DNA from: Candidatus Rhodoferax mariagerensis
Lineage (GTDB): Bacteria > Pseudomonadota > Gammaproteobacteria > Burkholderiales > Burkholderiaceae_C
DNA length: 64,000 nt
NCBI GenBank assembly: GCA_016719055.1
Contig: JADKAW010000040.1
Coordinates: 111,166-175,165, forward strand
Direction of reading: 5' to 3'
The notes beneath the pieces were generated by a model. The model had not been told where the DNA came from and did no database searches. It saw only the letters and a list, made by a program, of their open reading frames with translations. This document shows, piece after piece, positions 53,014-61,309 of this stretch. How positions within the stretch are numbered: the stretch's first letter is position 1; each line of letters opens with the position of its first letter. A program made the translations under genes and the position numbers.

Positions 53014-53768
53014 AAATGAAGATGAAAAATTTGTCAGACAGTGGTTGGATACGCCTGGTCTTGCTGGCGCTGGCTGTGGCGTTGACGGGCTGTGCCAGTG
53101 GCCCCAACGCGCATCCACGCGACCCGCTGGAGCCATTTAACCGCGGGGTTTTTCAATTTAACGACACGTTGGACCGCGCAGTGGTCAAGCCGGTGGCCAC
53201 CGCTTACCGTGATGTGTTGCCGTCGCCGGTGCGCACCGGGGTGACCAATTTTTTCAATAACCTGCAAGATGTTTGGTCGGCGGTGAACAATGCCTTGCAG
53301 CTCAAGGCGGAAGGCGCTGGCAACAGCCTGGTGCGGTTTGGTGTTAATACCGTGTTTGGGTTGGGTGGCCTGATTGATATTGCTTCTGAGATGCGCATTG
53401 AGCGCCATACCGAAGATTTTGGGCAGACGCTGGGTCACTGGGGTGTTGGTCCAGGCCCGTACCTGGTGCTGCCCATGCTGGGCCCGTCAACCGTGCGCGA
53501 CACCGCTGCGTTACCAATAGACTTTCAAGGTAATTTGGTTTCGCAGGTTGAGCATGTTCCCACCCGCAATTCGGCCACTGCCCTCAAGCTGGTGAACCTG
53601 CGCTCGCAGTTGTTACAAACCACCGACATGCTGGATCAGGTTGCGCTTGACCCCTATACCTTTACGCGCGACGCATTCTTGCAGCGCCGGCGCAGCGCGG
53701 TTTTTGACGGCAATCCGCCTGACGAAGCAGACGAAGTACCGGTGATCAACGACAGCCCGGCTCAATAA
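53010..53768 (+). CDS. mlaA: Outer membrane lipoprotein MlaA (VacJ)
   Basis: The lipobox in ALTGCASGPN is followed by DPLEPFNRGVFQFNDTLDRA, LGGLIDIASEM, DFGQTLGHWGVGPGPYLVLP and ILGPST-like MLGPSTVRD, all marks of MlaA. The length is 252 residues. It takes phospholipids from the outer leaflet of the outer membrane and passes them to MlaC. Confidence 0.95.
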   Translation: MKMKMKNLSDSGWIRLVLLALAVALTGCASGPNAHPRDPLEPFNRGVFQFNDTLDRAVVKPVATAYRDVLPSPVRTGVTNFFNNLQDVWSAVNNALQLKAEGAGNSLVRFGVNTVFGLGGLIDIASEMRIERHTEDFGQTLGHWGVGPGPYLVLPMLGPSTVRDTAALPIDFQGNLVSQVEHVPTRNSATALKLVNLRSQLLQTTDMLDQVALDPYTFTRDAFLQRRRSAVFDGNPPDEADEVPVINDSPAQ

Positions 53769-53790
53769 TTCAGAAGATCAAGGAGTTCCC

Positions 53791-54447
53791 ATGAAACGAC
53801 GTGCCATTTATCAGCTGCTTGCAGTGTCAGCCTTAAGCCCCTGGCTGCTACAAGCAATGCCAGCGCTAGCGGCCGAAGAAGCGCCTGATGTCTTGATTGA
53901 CCGGTTGACCAAAGAGGCGCTTGACACTATCGCTGCTGACAAGGCAGTGCAGGCGGGCGATGTGGGCCGCATCATCACCCTGATGGACGAAAAAATCATG
54001 CCGCATCTGAATTTTCAGCGCATGACATCTTCGGCGGTAGGCCCGGCTTGGCGCCAAGCCACGCCTGAGCAGCGCAAGCGGCTTGAACTCGAGTTCAAAA
54101 CCCTGTTGGTGCGCACCTACGCCGGTGCCATGAGCCAGGCCAAAAACTTGAGTTTCAGCGTGAAACCGCTGCGCGCAGCGCCAGAAGACAAAGAGGTGAT
54201 TGTGCGCACAGTCATTACCGGGCGTGGTGACCCGGTGCAACTCGACTACCGGCTCGAAAAAACCCCAGGCGTGGGCGCCGGCTGGAAAATTTACAACCTC
54301 AACGTGCTGGGCGTCTGGCTGGTGGACACCTACCGCAGCCAGTTTGCCCAGGAAATCAATGCCAAAGGACTGGACGGTTTGATTGCAACGCTGAGCGATC
54401 GCAACAAAGCCAACGCCGCCGGTGCTGCCAAACCCAGCAAGGGCTAA
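53791..54447 (+). CDS. mlaC: Periplasmic phospholipid carrier MlaC
   Basis: A signal peptide (LLAVSALSPWLLQAMPALAA) precedes an MlaC/Ttg2D fold containing IITLMDEKIMPHLNFQRMTS, RLELEFKTLLVRTYAGAM and GWKIYNLNVLGVWLVDTYRS. The length is 218 residues. It ferries phospholipids between MlaA and MlaD. AAGGAG lies before the ATG. Confidence 0.95.
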   Translation: MKRRAIYQLLAVSALSPWLLQAMPALAAEEAPDVLIDRLTKEALDTIAADKAVQAGDVGRIITLMDEKIMPHLNFQRMTSSAVGPAWRQATPEQRKRLELEFKTLLVRTYAGAMSQAKNLSFSVKPLRAAPEDKEVIVRTVITGRGDPVQLDYRLEKTPGVGAGWKIYNLNVLGVWLVDTYRSQFAQEINAKGLDGLIATLSDRNKANAAGAAKPSKG

Positions 54448-54449
54448 GT

Positions 54450-54719
54450 ATGTTGGTGCTGCCAGAGGCGTTGACGCAAACCAGCGCGAGCGCCTGTCTG
54501 CATGATCTGGGTGCGGTGCTGCCCGCCGAACCGGCAGTGGTGGTGGTGGACGCCTCACGCCTGAACCGGTTTGATTCGGTCGCGCTGGCGGTGCTGCTGG
54601 CGCTGCGTCGCCACGCGCTGCAACTTGGCAAAAGTTTTTTTGTGCATGGCTTGCCGCAGCGGATGGCGGATCTGGCGCGCTTGTACGGTATCGCAGAGCT
54701 GCTGCCGGCCCAGGCATGA
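54450..54719 (+). CDS. mlaB: STAS-domain protein MlaB
   Basis: The 89-residue STAS domain has VVVVDASRLNRFDSVALAVL, with the conserved DxS.L.. .DS site, and FFVHGLPQRMADLARLYGI. It binds MlaF in the cytoplasm and is needed for activity. It lies 2 bp after mlaC. Confidence 0.92.
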   Translation: MLVLPEALTQTSASACLHDLGAVLPAEPAVVVVDASRLNRFDSVALAVLLALRRHALQLGKSFFVHGLPQRMADLARLYGIAELLPAQA

Positions 54720-54742
54720 CGGCCCGGTAAAATAGCGGACCC

Positions 54743-55696
54743 ATGCCCGCCATCTCATTTCAGTCAGTTTCCAAAGCCTATCCGTCACCGCGCGCACCGG
54801 GCACAACTTTTCTGGCGCTTGACCAGGTCAGTCTGGACATCGAAGAAGGCGAGTTTTTTGGGCTGCTCGGGCCCAACGGCGCTGGCAAAACCACCCTGAT
54901 CACCATTCTGGCAGGCCTGGCCAAAGCCACGTCGGGTCAGGTGTCGGTGCTAGGCAGTGATGTGCAAGCCGACTATGCCCAGGCTCGGCGCAAGCTCGGT
55001 GTGGTGCCGCAAGAACTGGTGTTTGACCCGTTTTTCAATGTGCGTGAGGCGTTGCGGTTTCAGTCGGGCTATTTCGGCGTCAAACACAACGATGCCTGGA
55101 TTGACGAATTGCTTGAAAGTCTGGGCCTGACTGACAAGGCCAACGCCAACATGCGCATGCTCTCGGGCGGCATGAAACGCCGGGTGCTGGTTGGGCTGGC
55201 GCTGGTGCACAAACCACCGGTGATCGTGCTGGACGAGCCCACTGCCGGTGTGGATGTGGAACTGCGCCAAACGCTGTGGGCGTTTATTTCCAAGCTCAAC
55301 AAACAGGGCAGCACGGTGTTGCTGACCACGCATTACCTGGAAGAAGCAGAGGCCTTGTGCGGGCGCATCGCCATGCTCAAGACCGGCCGTGTCGTGGCGC
55401 TTGACAGCACCAGCGCCTTGCTCAAGGCCGCTTCGAGCAATGTGCTGCGTTTCAAAATCGACATTGACTTGCCCCCTGCGCTGGCGGCCGGCGCACGGGT
55501 CACCGGGCGAGTGGTGCAGTTTCCGGCACAAGACGCGCTGGCGGTTGAGAAGTACCTGGCCGCCGTGCGTGAGGCCGGGCTGGTGGCGCAAGACATCGAA
55601 ATTCGCCGGGCCGATCTGGAAGACGTGTTTCTGGACGTGATGAACCGTCATGCCAACTCGGCCTTGAACTCGTTGACGCAAAAGGTGGGTGTATGA
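54743..55696 (+). CDS. ABC-2 type transporter ATP-binding protein (YadG-like)
   Basis: The 317-residue ATPase has GLLGPNGAGKTTLITILAGL, MLSGGMKRRVLVGLALVHKP and VIVLDEPTAGVDVELRQTLW. A C-terminal extension after residue 225 is of the YadG/DrrA kind. It is coupled to the permease gene by an overlap of four bases. The substrate is unknown; the constant position behind mla suggests an envelope role. Confidence 0.9.
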   Translation: MPAISFQSVSKAYPSPRAPGTTFLALDQVSLDIEEGEFFGLLGPNGAGKTTLITILAGLAKATSGQVSVLGSDVQADYAQARRKLGVVPQELVFDPFFNVREALRFQSGYFGVKHNDAWIDELLESLGLTDKANANMRMLSGGMKRRVLVGLALVHKPPVIVLDEPTAGVDVELRQTLWAFISKLNKQGSTVLLTTHYLEEAEALCGRIAMLKTGRVVALDSTSALLKAASSNVLRFKIDIDLPPALAAGARVTGRVVQFPAQDALAVEKYLAAVREAGLVAQDIEIRRADLEDVFLDVMNRHANSALNSLTQKVGV

Positions 55697-56448
55697 CCGG
55701 CTGGCAAATGCTGCTGTACAAGGAAATCATGCGCTTTTGGCGTGTGGTCGGGCAGACTGTGGGTGGGCCAATCCTGACGGCCATGCTGTATTTGCTTATT
55801 TTTGGTCACGCGCTTGAATCGCACGTCAAGGTCTATGACCAAGTTAGTTACACCGCGTTTCTGGTGCCAGGGCTGGCCATGATGAGTCTGCTGCAAAACG
55901 CTTTTGCCAACAGCTCGTCGTCGCTGATTGCCAGCAAGGTGATGGGCAACCTGGTGTTTTTGCTGCTCACACCGCTGTCGTACGTGCACTGGTTTGTGGC
56001 TTATGTGGGCGCGTCGGTGTTTCGCGGCCTGGTGGTGGGGCTGGGCGTGTTTGCCGTGGCCGCCTTTTTTACCACTTTCAGTTTTGTGGCCCCGGCGTGG
56101 ATTGCCGTGTTTGCCCTGATGGGGGCCGCGCTGATGGGTGCCCTGGGGCTGATTGCCGGGCTGCATTCCGAAAAATTTGAGCAGCTCGCCGCCTTTCAGA
56201 ACTTCATCGTGATGCCCATGACGTTTTTGAGTGGCGTGTTTTATTCGATTCATTCGCTGCCGCCTTTTTGGCAAACAGTGAGCCATTTCAACCCGTTTTT
56301 CTACATGATTGATGGGTTCCGTTATGGTTTTTTTGGCGCGAGCGACGTCTCGCCCTGGCTCAGCCTGGGTGTGGTTGGCAGCACGATGGTGGCTGTGAGC
56401 GCGCTTGCGCTGTACCTGCTGCGCATCGGCTACCGTATTCGTTACTGA
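55693..56448 (+). CDS. ABC-2 type transporter permease (YadH-like)
   Basis: The 251-residue permease has six predicted helices, YTAFLVPGLAMMSLLQNAFA and FNPFFYMIDGFRYGFFG near the end, as in YadH. It pairs with the ATPase encoded just before it. Confidence 0.9.
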   Translation: MTGWQMLLYKEIMRFWRVVGQTVGGPILTAMLYLLIFGHALESHVKVYDQVSYTAFLVPGLAMMSLLQNAFANSSSSLIASKVMGNLVFLLLTPLSYVHWFVAYVGASVFRGLVVGLGVFAVAAFFTTFSFVAPAWIAVFALMGAALMGALGLIAGLHSEKFEQLAAFQNFIVMPMTFLSGVFYSIHSLPPFWQTVSHFNPFFYMIDGFRYGFFGASDVSPWLSLGVVGSTMVAVSALALYLLRIGYRIRY

Positions 56449-56499
56449 TTTTTTAACCGCGAAGGACAGCAGCGATTGTCCTGCAAACACACAACACTT

Positions 56500-56742
56500 A
56501 TGACAGCTGACCTGCTCAAAGCCCTGATCACCGCCGGATTGCCCTGCGAGCACCTTGAAGTGAATGGCGATGGCCGCCACTGGTACGCCACCCTGGTGTC
56601 TGCCGAGTTTGTCGGCAAGCGTGCCATTGCCCGCCACCAACGCGTGTATGCCACGCTGGGTGACAAGATGAAAACCGACGAGGTACACGCCCTGTCGATC
56701 AAAGCGTTGACACCCGACGAATGGGCGGCACAAGCCGCCTGA
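56500..56742 (+). CDS. BolA-family protein (IbaG/YrbA-like)
   Basis: The 80-residue protein has the BolA fold with LEVNGDGRHWYATLVSAEFV, GKRAIARHQRVYATLG and KMKTDEVHALSIKALTPDEW. The short form between mla genes and murA is IbaG. It binds iron-sulphur clusters with monothiol glutaredoxins. The start at 56500 matches the family. Confidence 0.92.
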   Translation: MTADLLKALITAGLPCEHLEVNGDGRHWYATLVSAEFVGKRAIARHQRVYATLGDKMKTDEVHALSIKALTPDEWAAQAA

Positions 56743-56746
56743 TGCC

Positions 56747-58021
56747 ATGGATAAATTGTTGATTCGTGGCGGGCGACCGCTCATTGGTGAAGTGCGCATT
56801 TCAGGTGCCAAAAACGCTGCCCTGCCAGAGCTGTGTGCCGCCTTGCTGACGGCTGAGCCTGTCACACTGCACAACGTGCCACGCCTGAAAGACGTGGCCA
56901 CCATGCGCAATCTGCTGGGGCACATGGGTGTCAGCAGTGAAACCTTTGGTGAGCGTGGTGGCATGCGTTTTCATGCAGCCGACCCGATCCGGCCCGAGGC
57001 CCCTTATGAACTGGTGAAAACCATGCGCGCGTCGGTGCTGGCGCTTGGCCCGCTGCTGGCGCGTTTTGGGCAGGCAAAAGTGTCACTGCCGGGTGGCTGT
57101 GCCATTGGCTCGCGCCCGGTCGATCAGCATATCAAGGGCCTGACTGCCATGGGGGCCGAGATCGTGGTCGAGCATGGTTATATGGTGGCCAAGCTGCCCG
57201 CCGGGCGCACACGGCTGAAAGGCGCACGTATTGCCACCGACATGGTGACGGTGACCGGCACCGAAAATTTTCTGATGGCGGCCTGCCTGGCTGACGGCGA
57301 AACCATTCTTGAAAACGCCGCGCAAGAGCCTGAGATCCCCGATCTGGCCGAGATGCTGATCAAAATGGGCGCCCGCATTGAGGGCCATGGCAGCAGCCGG
57401 ATTCGTATTCAGGGCGTTGAGAAACTTCATGGCTGTATCCACCAGGTGGTTGCTGACCGGATTGAGGCGGGCACTTTTCTGTGTGCTGTGGCTGCGACCG
57501 GGGGCGATGTGCTGGTGCGCCATGGGCGATCTGATCATCTGGAAGCGGTGATTGAAAAGTTGCGCGACGCGGGTGTCACCGTGACCACGGTCGACGACGG
57601 TATCCGGGTGCAGTCTGCGGGTGTGGGCAAGCTCAAAGCCCAGAGCTTTCGCACCACCGAGTACCCGGGTTTTCCAACCGACATGCAGGCGCAGTTCATG
57701 GCTTTGAACTGCGTGGCGCAAGGCGCTGCCATGGTTACCGAGACAATTTTCGAGAACCGCTTCATGCACGTCAACGAGCTGGTGCGCCTGGGGGCCAACA
57801 TCCAGATCGACGGCAAAGTGGCCTTGGTGGAAGGGGTGGCGAGGCTCTCGGGGGCAACAGTCATGGCCACCGATTTGCGCGCGTCTGCCAGCCTGGTGAT
57901 TGCTGGCTTGGTGGCCGAGGGCGAAACGCGGGTGGACCGTATCTACCATCTGGACCGGGGTTACGACCAGATGGAAACCAAGCTGCGTGCGCTGGGCGCT
58001 GACATCGAGCGCGTCAAGTAA
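56747..58021 (+). CDS. murA: UDP-N-acetylglucosamine 1-carboxyvinyltransferase
   Basis: The 424-residue protein has LIRGGRPLIGEVRISGAKNA, the catalytic cysteine in LPGGCAIGSRPVDQH (about C118), TVTGTENFLMAA and RASASLVIAGLVAEG. It carries out the first committed step of peptidoglycan synthesis, and the cysteine is the fosfomycin target. It follows the BolA-like gene by 4 bp. Confidence 0.97.
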   Translation: MDKLLIRGGRPLIGEVRISGAKNAALPELCAALLTAEPVTLHNVPRLKDVATMRNLLGHMGVSSETFGERGGMRFHAADPIRPEAPYELVKTMRASVLALGPLLARFGQAKVSLPGGCAIGSRPVDQHIKGLTAMGAEIVVEHGYMVAKLPAGRTRLKGARIATDMVTVTGTENFLMAACLADGETILENAAQEPEIPDLAEMLIKMGARIEGHGSSRIRIQGVEKLHGCIHQVVADRIEAGTFLCAVAATGGDVLVRHGRSDHLEAVIEKLRDAGVTVTTVDDGIRVQSAGVGKLKAQSFRTTEYPGFPTDMQAQFMALNCVAQGAAMVTETIFENRFMHVNELVRLGANIQIDGKVALVEGVARLSGATVMATDLRASASLVIAGLVAEGETRVDRIYHLDRGYDQMETKLRALGADIERVK

Positions 58022-58035
58022 GTCACTTTGATTAC

Positions 58036-58073
58036 GATAGCTGCCAGCGCATATTGAATAAGGGCTGGAGGCC
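58036..58073 (+). repeat. Dispersed ATAGC...GGGCTAGA repeat, after murA
   Basis: The copy reads GATAGCTGCCAGCGC, a short middle, then AATAAGGGCTGGAGGCC. It is one of two copies in the 221-bp gap between murA and hisG. Confidence 0.75.
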
Positions 58074-58076
58074 AAA

Positions 58077-58127
58077 ATGATCACTATTGCATGGTTCAAT
58101 CTTGCAGGTCGGGTTAGAGCAGCGTAA
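58077..58127 (+). other. Duplicated hisG start forming a 16-codon upstream frame
   Basis: AGGCCAAAATGATCACTATT followed by GCAT occurs here and again at the true hisG start 166 bp downstream, each time directly behind a dispersed repeat. The upstream copy encodes MITIAWFNLAGRVRAA and then a stop. It holds no run of histidine codons, so it is not a classical attenuator leader. It looks like a duplication by-product of the repeat. Confidence 0.6.
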
Positions 58128-58200
58128 CTCGACGTCTGCCATGATAAAACCAGATTTCTGCCAGGCAAAAAATGATGGCTTGTCTTGACTGATATCATTA

Positions 58201-58239
58201 ATATAGCGCTTAGCGCACATCCTATAAGGGCTAGAGGCC
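58201..58239 (+). repeat. Dispersed ATAGC...GGGCTAGA repeat, before hisG
   Basis: The copy reads ATATAGCGCTTAGCGCAC, then ATCCTATAAGGGCTAGAGGC. Its last bases (CTAGAGG) stand where the hisG ribosome-binding site is expected. Confidence 0.75.
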
Positions 58240-58242
58240 AAA

Positions 58243-58884
58243 ATGATCACTATTGCATTGTCCAAAGGGCGCATTTTTGAAGAAACCCTACCGCTGCTTA
58301 AGGCCGCCGGCATCGAGGTGCTGGAAGACCCGGAAAAATCCCGCAAACTGATTCTGACCACCAACCAGCCCGACGTGCGCGTGCTGGTGGTGCGCGCCAC
58401 CGACGTGCCCACCTATGTGCAGTACGGTGGGGCCGACCTGGGCATCACCGGCAAGGACACCTTGCTGGAGCACGGTAGCCAGGGCTTGTACCAGCCGCTG
58501 GACCTGCGAATTGCCAAATGCCGCATCAGCGTGGCGGTGCGCTCAGATTTTGACTACCAAAGCGCTGTCAAAAAAGGCTCGCGCCTGACGGTGGCGACCA
58601 AATACGTGGCCATCTCGCGCGATTTTTTTGCCAGCAAAGGTGTGCACGTCGATCTGATCAAGCTTTACGGCAGCATGGAACTGGCCCCGCTGGTCGGTTT
58701 GGCCGATGCCATCGTTGATCTGGTGTCCACTGGCAACACGCTCAAGGCCAATCACCTGGTGGAGGTCGAGCACATCATGGACATCAGCTCGCGTCTGGTG
58801 GTGAACCAGGCGGCGCTCAAGCTCAAGCAGGCCCAGTTGCGGCCCATCATTGATGCGTTTGAGTCGGCGGTTGCTGCTGGGTGA
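58243..58884 (+). CDS. hisG: ATP phosphoribosyltransferase, short form
   Basis: The 213-residue protein has ITIALSKGRIFEETLPLL, GADLGITGKDTL, and the PRPP site ELAPLVGLADAIVDLVSTGN. It lacks the C-terminal regulatory domain, so it is the short HisG that requires HisZ for activity and feedback; hisZ is not in this window. The first step of histidine synthesis. hisD lies 2.4 kb away instead of next to it. Confidence 0.96.
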   Translation: MITIALSKGRIFEETLPLLKAAGIEVLEDPEKSRKLILTTNQPDVRVLVVRATDVPTYVQYGGADLGITGKDTLLEHGSQGLYQPLDLRIAKCRISVAVRSDFDYQSAVKKGSRLTVATKYVAISRDFFASKGVHVDLIKLYGSMELAPLVGLADAIVDLVSTGNTLKANHLVEVEHIMDISSRLVVNQAALKLKQAQLRPIIDAFESAVAAG

Positions 58885-58901
58885 CCACAAGATATCATTT
58901 G

Positions 58902-58938
58902 CATAGCAGCAGGTGCAATGATGGTAAGGGCTACTGCC
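58902..58938 (+). repeat. Dispersed repeat, diverged copy after hisG
   Basis: CATAGCAGCAGGTGC, a short middle, then GGTAAGGGCTACTGCC follows the repeat layout with several changes. It fills the 68-bp space between the convergent hisG and AlkC-like genes. Confidence 0.5.
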
Positions 58939-58952
58939 TATTCAAGTCAAAG

Positions 58953-60071
58953 TCACTCAGCCTTCACCAGCAAAAATTCACCCAACGGTTGGCTTTGACC
59001 ATTCAGGATCATCGTTACATTGTGAATGCCAGAGTAATGCTTGCGTGTGGTCATTTCCGCCAGTGACAAGGTTTTGCACAGCGTAATAGTTTGGTCCGGT
59101 GCCAGTTCCACGGTTTTCAGCTTGAACACCTTGAGTGTGCTTTTTCCATTGGCCTTGATGTAAGCCACGCCGAGGTCAACCAGCACCCTTTGGGCCAGAG
59201 GGCTGATGTTGGTGATTGAAAACGCCATGCTGACCGCGGTGCCCATCACCGCTTTGGCGGGTTGAATCTGAAAGTTGTCCACAGCAACCTGTGCCGTTTT
59301 GCCAAATCCGAGTGCCTTGAGTGCGCCGCTTTCGCCGCGTTTGACGGCAGAGCGCAGTGCGTGCCCCACGATCCAGGCACGCTCGGCACTGGCACCCCGT
59401 AGCCATTTTTCAGCGGTACTGGCCAGTAGCTCGGGATGATCCTTGCCAATGTCATTGAGGTTGTTGGCGACCGATCGGCGCACATACAAATCGGGGTCAT
59501 CCTTGAGCCTTTCCAGCAAGGCCAATACGGGTGTTGGGTCGGCCTGAAACTGGCGCAAGCGGGGTGCCCAGGGCAGGCGTGGCCGCGTGCCCTCTGACAC
59601 CAGCCGCCGCACGTGCGGGCTTGGGTCACGGGTCCAGACTTCCAGCTGACGCAGCGTGGCCTGCGGGTTGTGTTCGATGAAGGCCCGGATGCTGAACTCG
59701 GCAGTGAAGCGTTGCGTCAGGGTGTGCTGAGCCTGCATTGATAGCTCAAAGTGTGCCAGACCAAATTCAGCCACAAACAGCGTGTGTGGCAGGTACAAAA
59801 ACGAGGCCATGCTTTGTTGCGGGTCGCGCCCATGCGGCTGATCCAGTGACGCCAGCAAGATGGCGATGGCCTGTGGGTAGTCTTGCGGCAGATAACGGTG
59901 CAGGGTCTGGGCGATTTTCTTGCCGCGTGGCATCAGTTCCAGTGCTTCATAACCGTCGAGCACGTCGCTTTCAAACATGGCGCTGCTGAAGGCAGGGTGA
60001 ACCGCTGCAATCATGCTGGCAATGGCGCCTGGCACATCAGCGCCGTACTGGTTTTTCAGGGGTTCAGCCAT
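58953..60071 (-). CDS. AlkC/AlkD-like DNA alkylation repair protein
   Basis: The 372-residue protein from ATG 60071 (MAEPLKNQYGADV) is a HEAT-repeat solenoid with RRLVSEGTRPRLPWAPRLRQ and DDPDLYVRRSVANNLNDIGK, the marks of AlkC/AlkD glycosylases. A C-terminal beta-rich region (about 285-370, SITNISPLAQRVLVDLGVAY) matches the Ig-like domain known in AlkC. It would excise 3-methyladenine-type lesions. It is convergent with hisG and divergent from the RIO kinase. Confidence 0.85.
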   Translation of the reverse strand: MAEPLKNQYGADVPGAIASMIAAVHPAFSSAMFESDVLDGYEALELMPRGKKIAQTLHRYLPQDYPQAIAILLASLDQPHGRDPQQSMASFLYLPHTLFVAEFGLAHFELSMQAQHTLTQRFTAEFSIRAFIEHNPQATLRQLEVWTRDPSPHVRRLVSEGTRPRLPWAPRLRQFQADPTPVLALLERLKDDPDLYVRRSVANNLNDIGKDHPELLASTAEKWLRGASAERAWIVGHALRSAVKRGESGALKALGFGKTAQVAVDNFQIQPAKAVMGTAVSMAFSITNISPLAQRVLVDLGVAYIKANGKSTLKVFKLKTVELAPDQTITLCKTLSLAEMTTRKHYSGIHNVTMILNGQSQPLGEFLLVKAE

Positions 60072-60225
60072 GGTGGATTTCGCTCGGCGTTGATCGTCTG
60101 CAAGGATGTGGTGGGCGAGCACGGGTGTCAAAGTATCGCCGCGCCAGACGGCAAACCCCCACAGCTTTTATGCCCGACTGAACCGGCCACCAGAGTGTGA
60201 GTGACCCAACGTGCACAATCCGGCC

Positions 60226-61104
60226 ATGAAAGCCCCTCCCAGATTGCAAACGCTCATTGAAGAAGGCCTGATCGACAGCGTGGTGCGGCAACTGATGAGT
60301 GGCAAGGAGGCCATGGTGTTTGTGGTGCGTTGTGGTGACGATACCCGTTGTGCCAAGATCTACAAGGAAGCCACCCAGCGCAGTTTTCGCCAGGCTGTGG
60401 ATTACACCGAAAACCGCAAGGTCAAAAACTCGCGCCAGGCGCGTGCCATGGCCAAAGGCACCCGGTTTGGTCGCCAGGCGCAAGAAGCGGCCTGGCAAAG
60501 TGCCGAGGTGGATGCACTTTACCGCTTGGCCGCTGCCGGTGTGCGGGTGCCGCAACCGTACAATTTTCACGAAGGTGTGCTGCTGATGGAGCTGGTGACG
60601 GATGTGCATGGTGACGCCGCGCCACGCCTGAACGATGTGGCGTTCACCTCCGCGCAGGCGCTGGCCCACCACACCACATTGATGGGCGAGGTGGTGCGGA
60701 TGTTGTGCGCCGGGGTGGTGCACGGGGATCTGTCCGAGTTCAACATTCTGCTGGCGCATATACCTGGTGACGGTGATGGCGTTGACACCCCGGTGATCAT
60801 TGATCTGCCCCAGGCGGTGGACGCGGCCGGCAACAACCACGCTCAGCGCATGTTGTTGCGGGATGTGACCAACTTGCGCGACTTCTTTGGTCAGTTTGCC
60901 CCCGCGCTGCTCGGCACCCACTATGGCCCCGAGATCTGGCACCTGTACCAGGCCGGCCTGCTGACGCAGGACAGCGTGTTGACGGGCCATTTTGAACAGA
61001 AGAACGGCAATGTCGATGTGGGTGGTGTGATGCGCGAGATTGACGATGCACGTGCTGAAAACGCTGCGCGCCAGTTGCGTATGCAGGCTGCCGCGGCGAC
61101 TTAA
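60226..61104 (+). CDS. RIO-family serine protein kinase
   Basis: The protein of about 292 residues has SGKEAMVFVVRCGDDTRCAK as a RIO-type ATP loop without the classical glycine triad, VVHGDLSEFNILLA as catalytic loop and VIIDLPQAVD as metal loop (D replaces the DFG). These are the bacterial RIO1-like features. The substrate is unknown. A GTG at 60211 would add five residues. It stands between hisG and hisD with the AlkC-like gene. Confidence 0.88.
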   Translation: MKAPPRLQTLIEEGLIDSVVRQLMSGKEAMVFVVRCGDDTRCAKIYKEATQRSFRQAVDYTENRKVKNSRQARAMAKGTRFGRQAQEAAWQSAEVDALYRLAAAGVRVPQPYNFHEGVLLMELVTDVHGDAAPRLNDVAFTSAQALAHHTTLMGEVVRMLCAGVVHGDLSEFNILLAHIPGDGDGVDTPVIIDLPQAVDAAGNNHAQRMLLRDVTNLRDFFGQFAPALLGTHYGPEIWHLYQAGLLTQDSVLTGHFEQKNGNVDVGGVMREIDDARAENAARQLRMQAAAAT

Positions 61105-61208
61105 TTCTGTTTCCAGATCGATACGATACTAGGCGCGAAGCCGCAGACAGTACAGATGTACGGCATGGCGTTGCAACATCGTGTCGGATTGATATGGAAA
61201 TGGAATAG
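61104..61208. repeat. MITE-like imperfect inverted repeat of about 105 bp
   Basis: ATTCTGTTTCCAGATCGATA at the left is an imperfect inverse of TGATATGGAAATGGAAT at the right, with a GC-rich middle containing AGGCGCGAAGCCGC. It starts at the stop codon of the RIO kinase gene. The pattern resembles intergenic repeats that I recall from Comamonadaceae genomes; no coding capacity. Confidence 0.6.
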
Positions 61209-61309
61209 GGCGTTCGGTTTATGCGCGTGGCAGGGCATCTGGCTGATTCCTACGCGGTAAACTAGCCCGGGCAAGCCGCAGCCAGCCTGATGACTGAAGT
61301 TTTAAAAAT

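Noticed and set aside
55648..56964. 438-codon open frame antisense to the ABC permease, BolA-like gene and murA
   Set aside because: It covers four real genes and reads as a His/Gln-rich shadow.
58077..58127. Histidine attenuator leader peptide
   Set aside because: The 16-codon frame contains no histidine codon and no terminator-antiterminator pair follows.
57083..58198. 371-codon open frame antisense to murA
   Set aside because: murA is complete with its catalytic cysteine; the antisense frame has no family.
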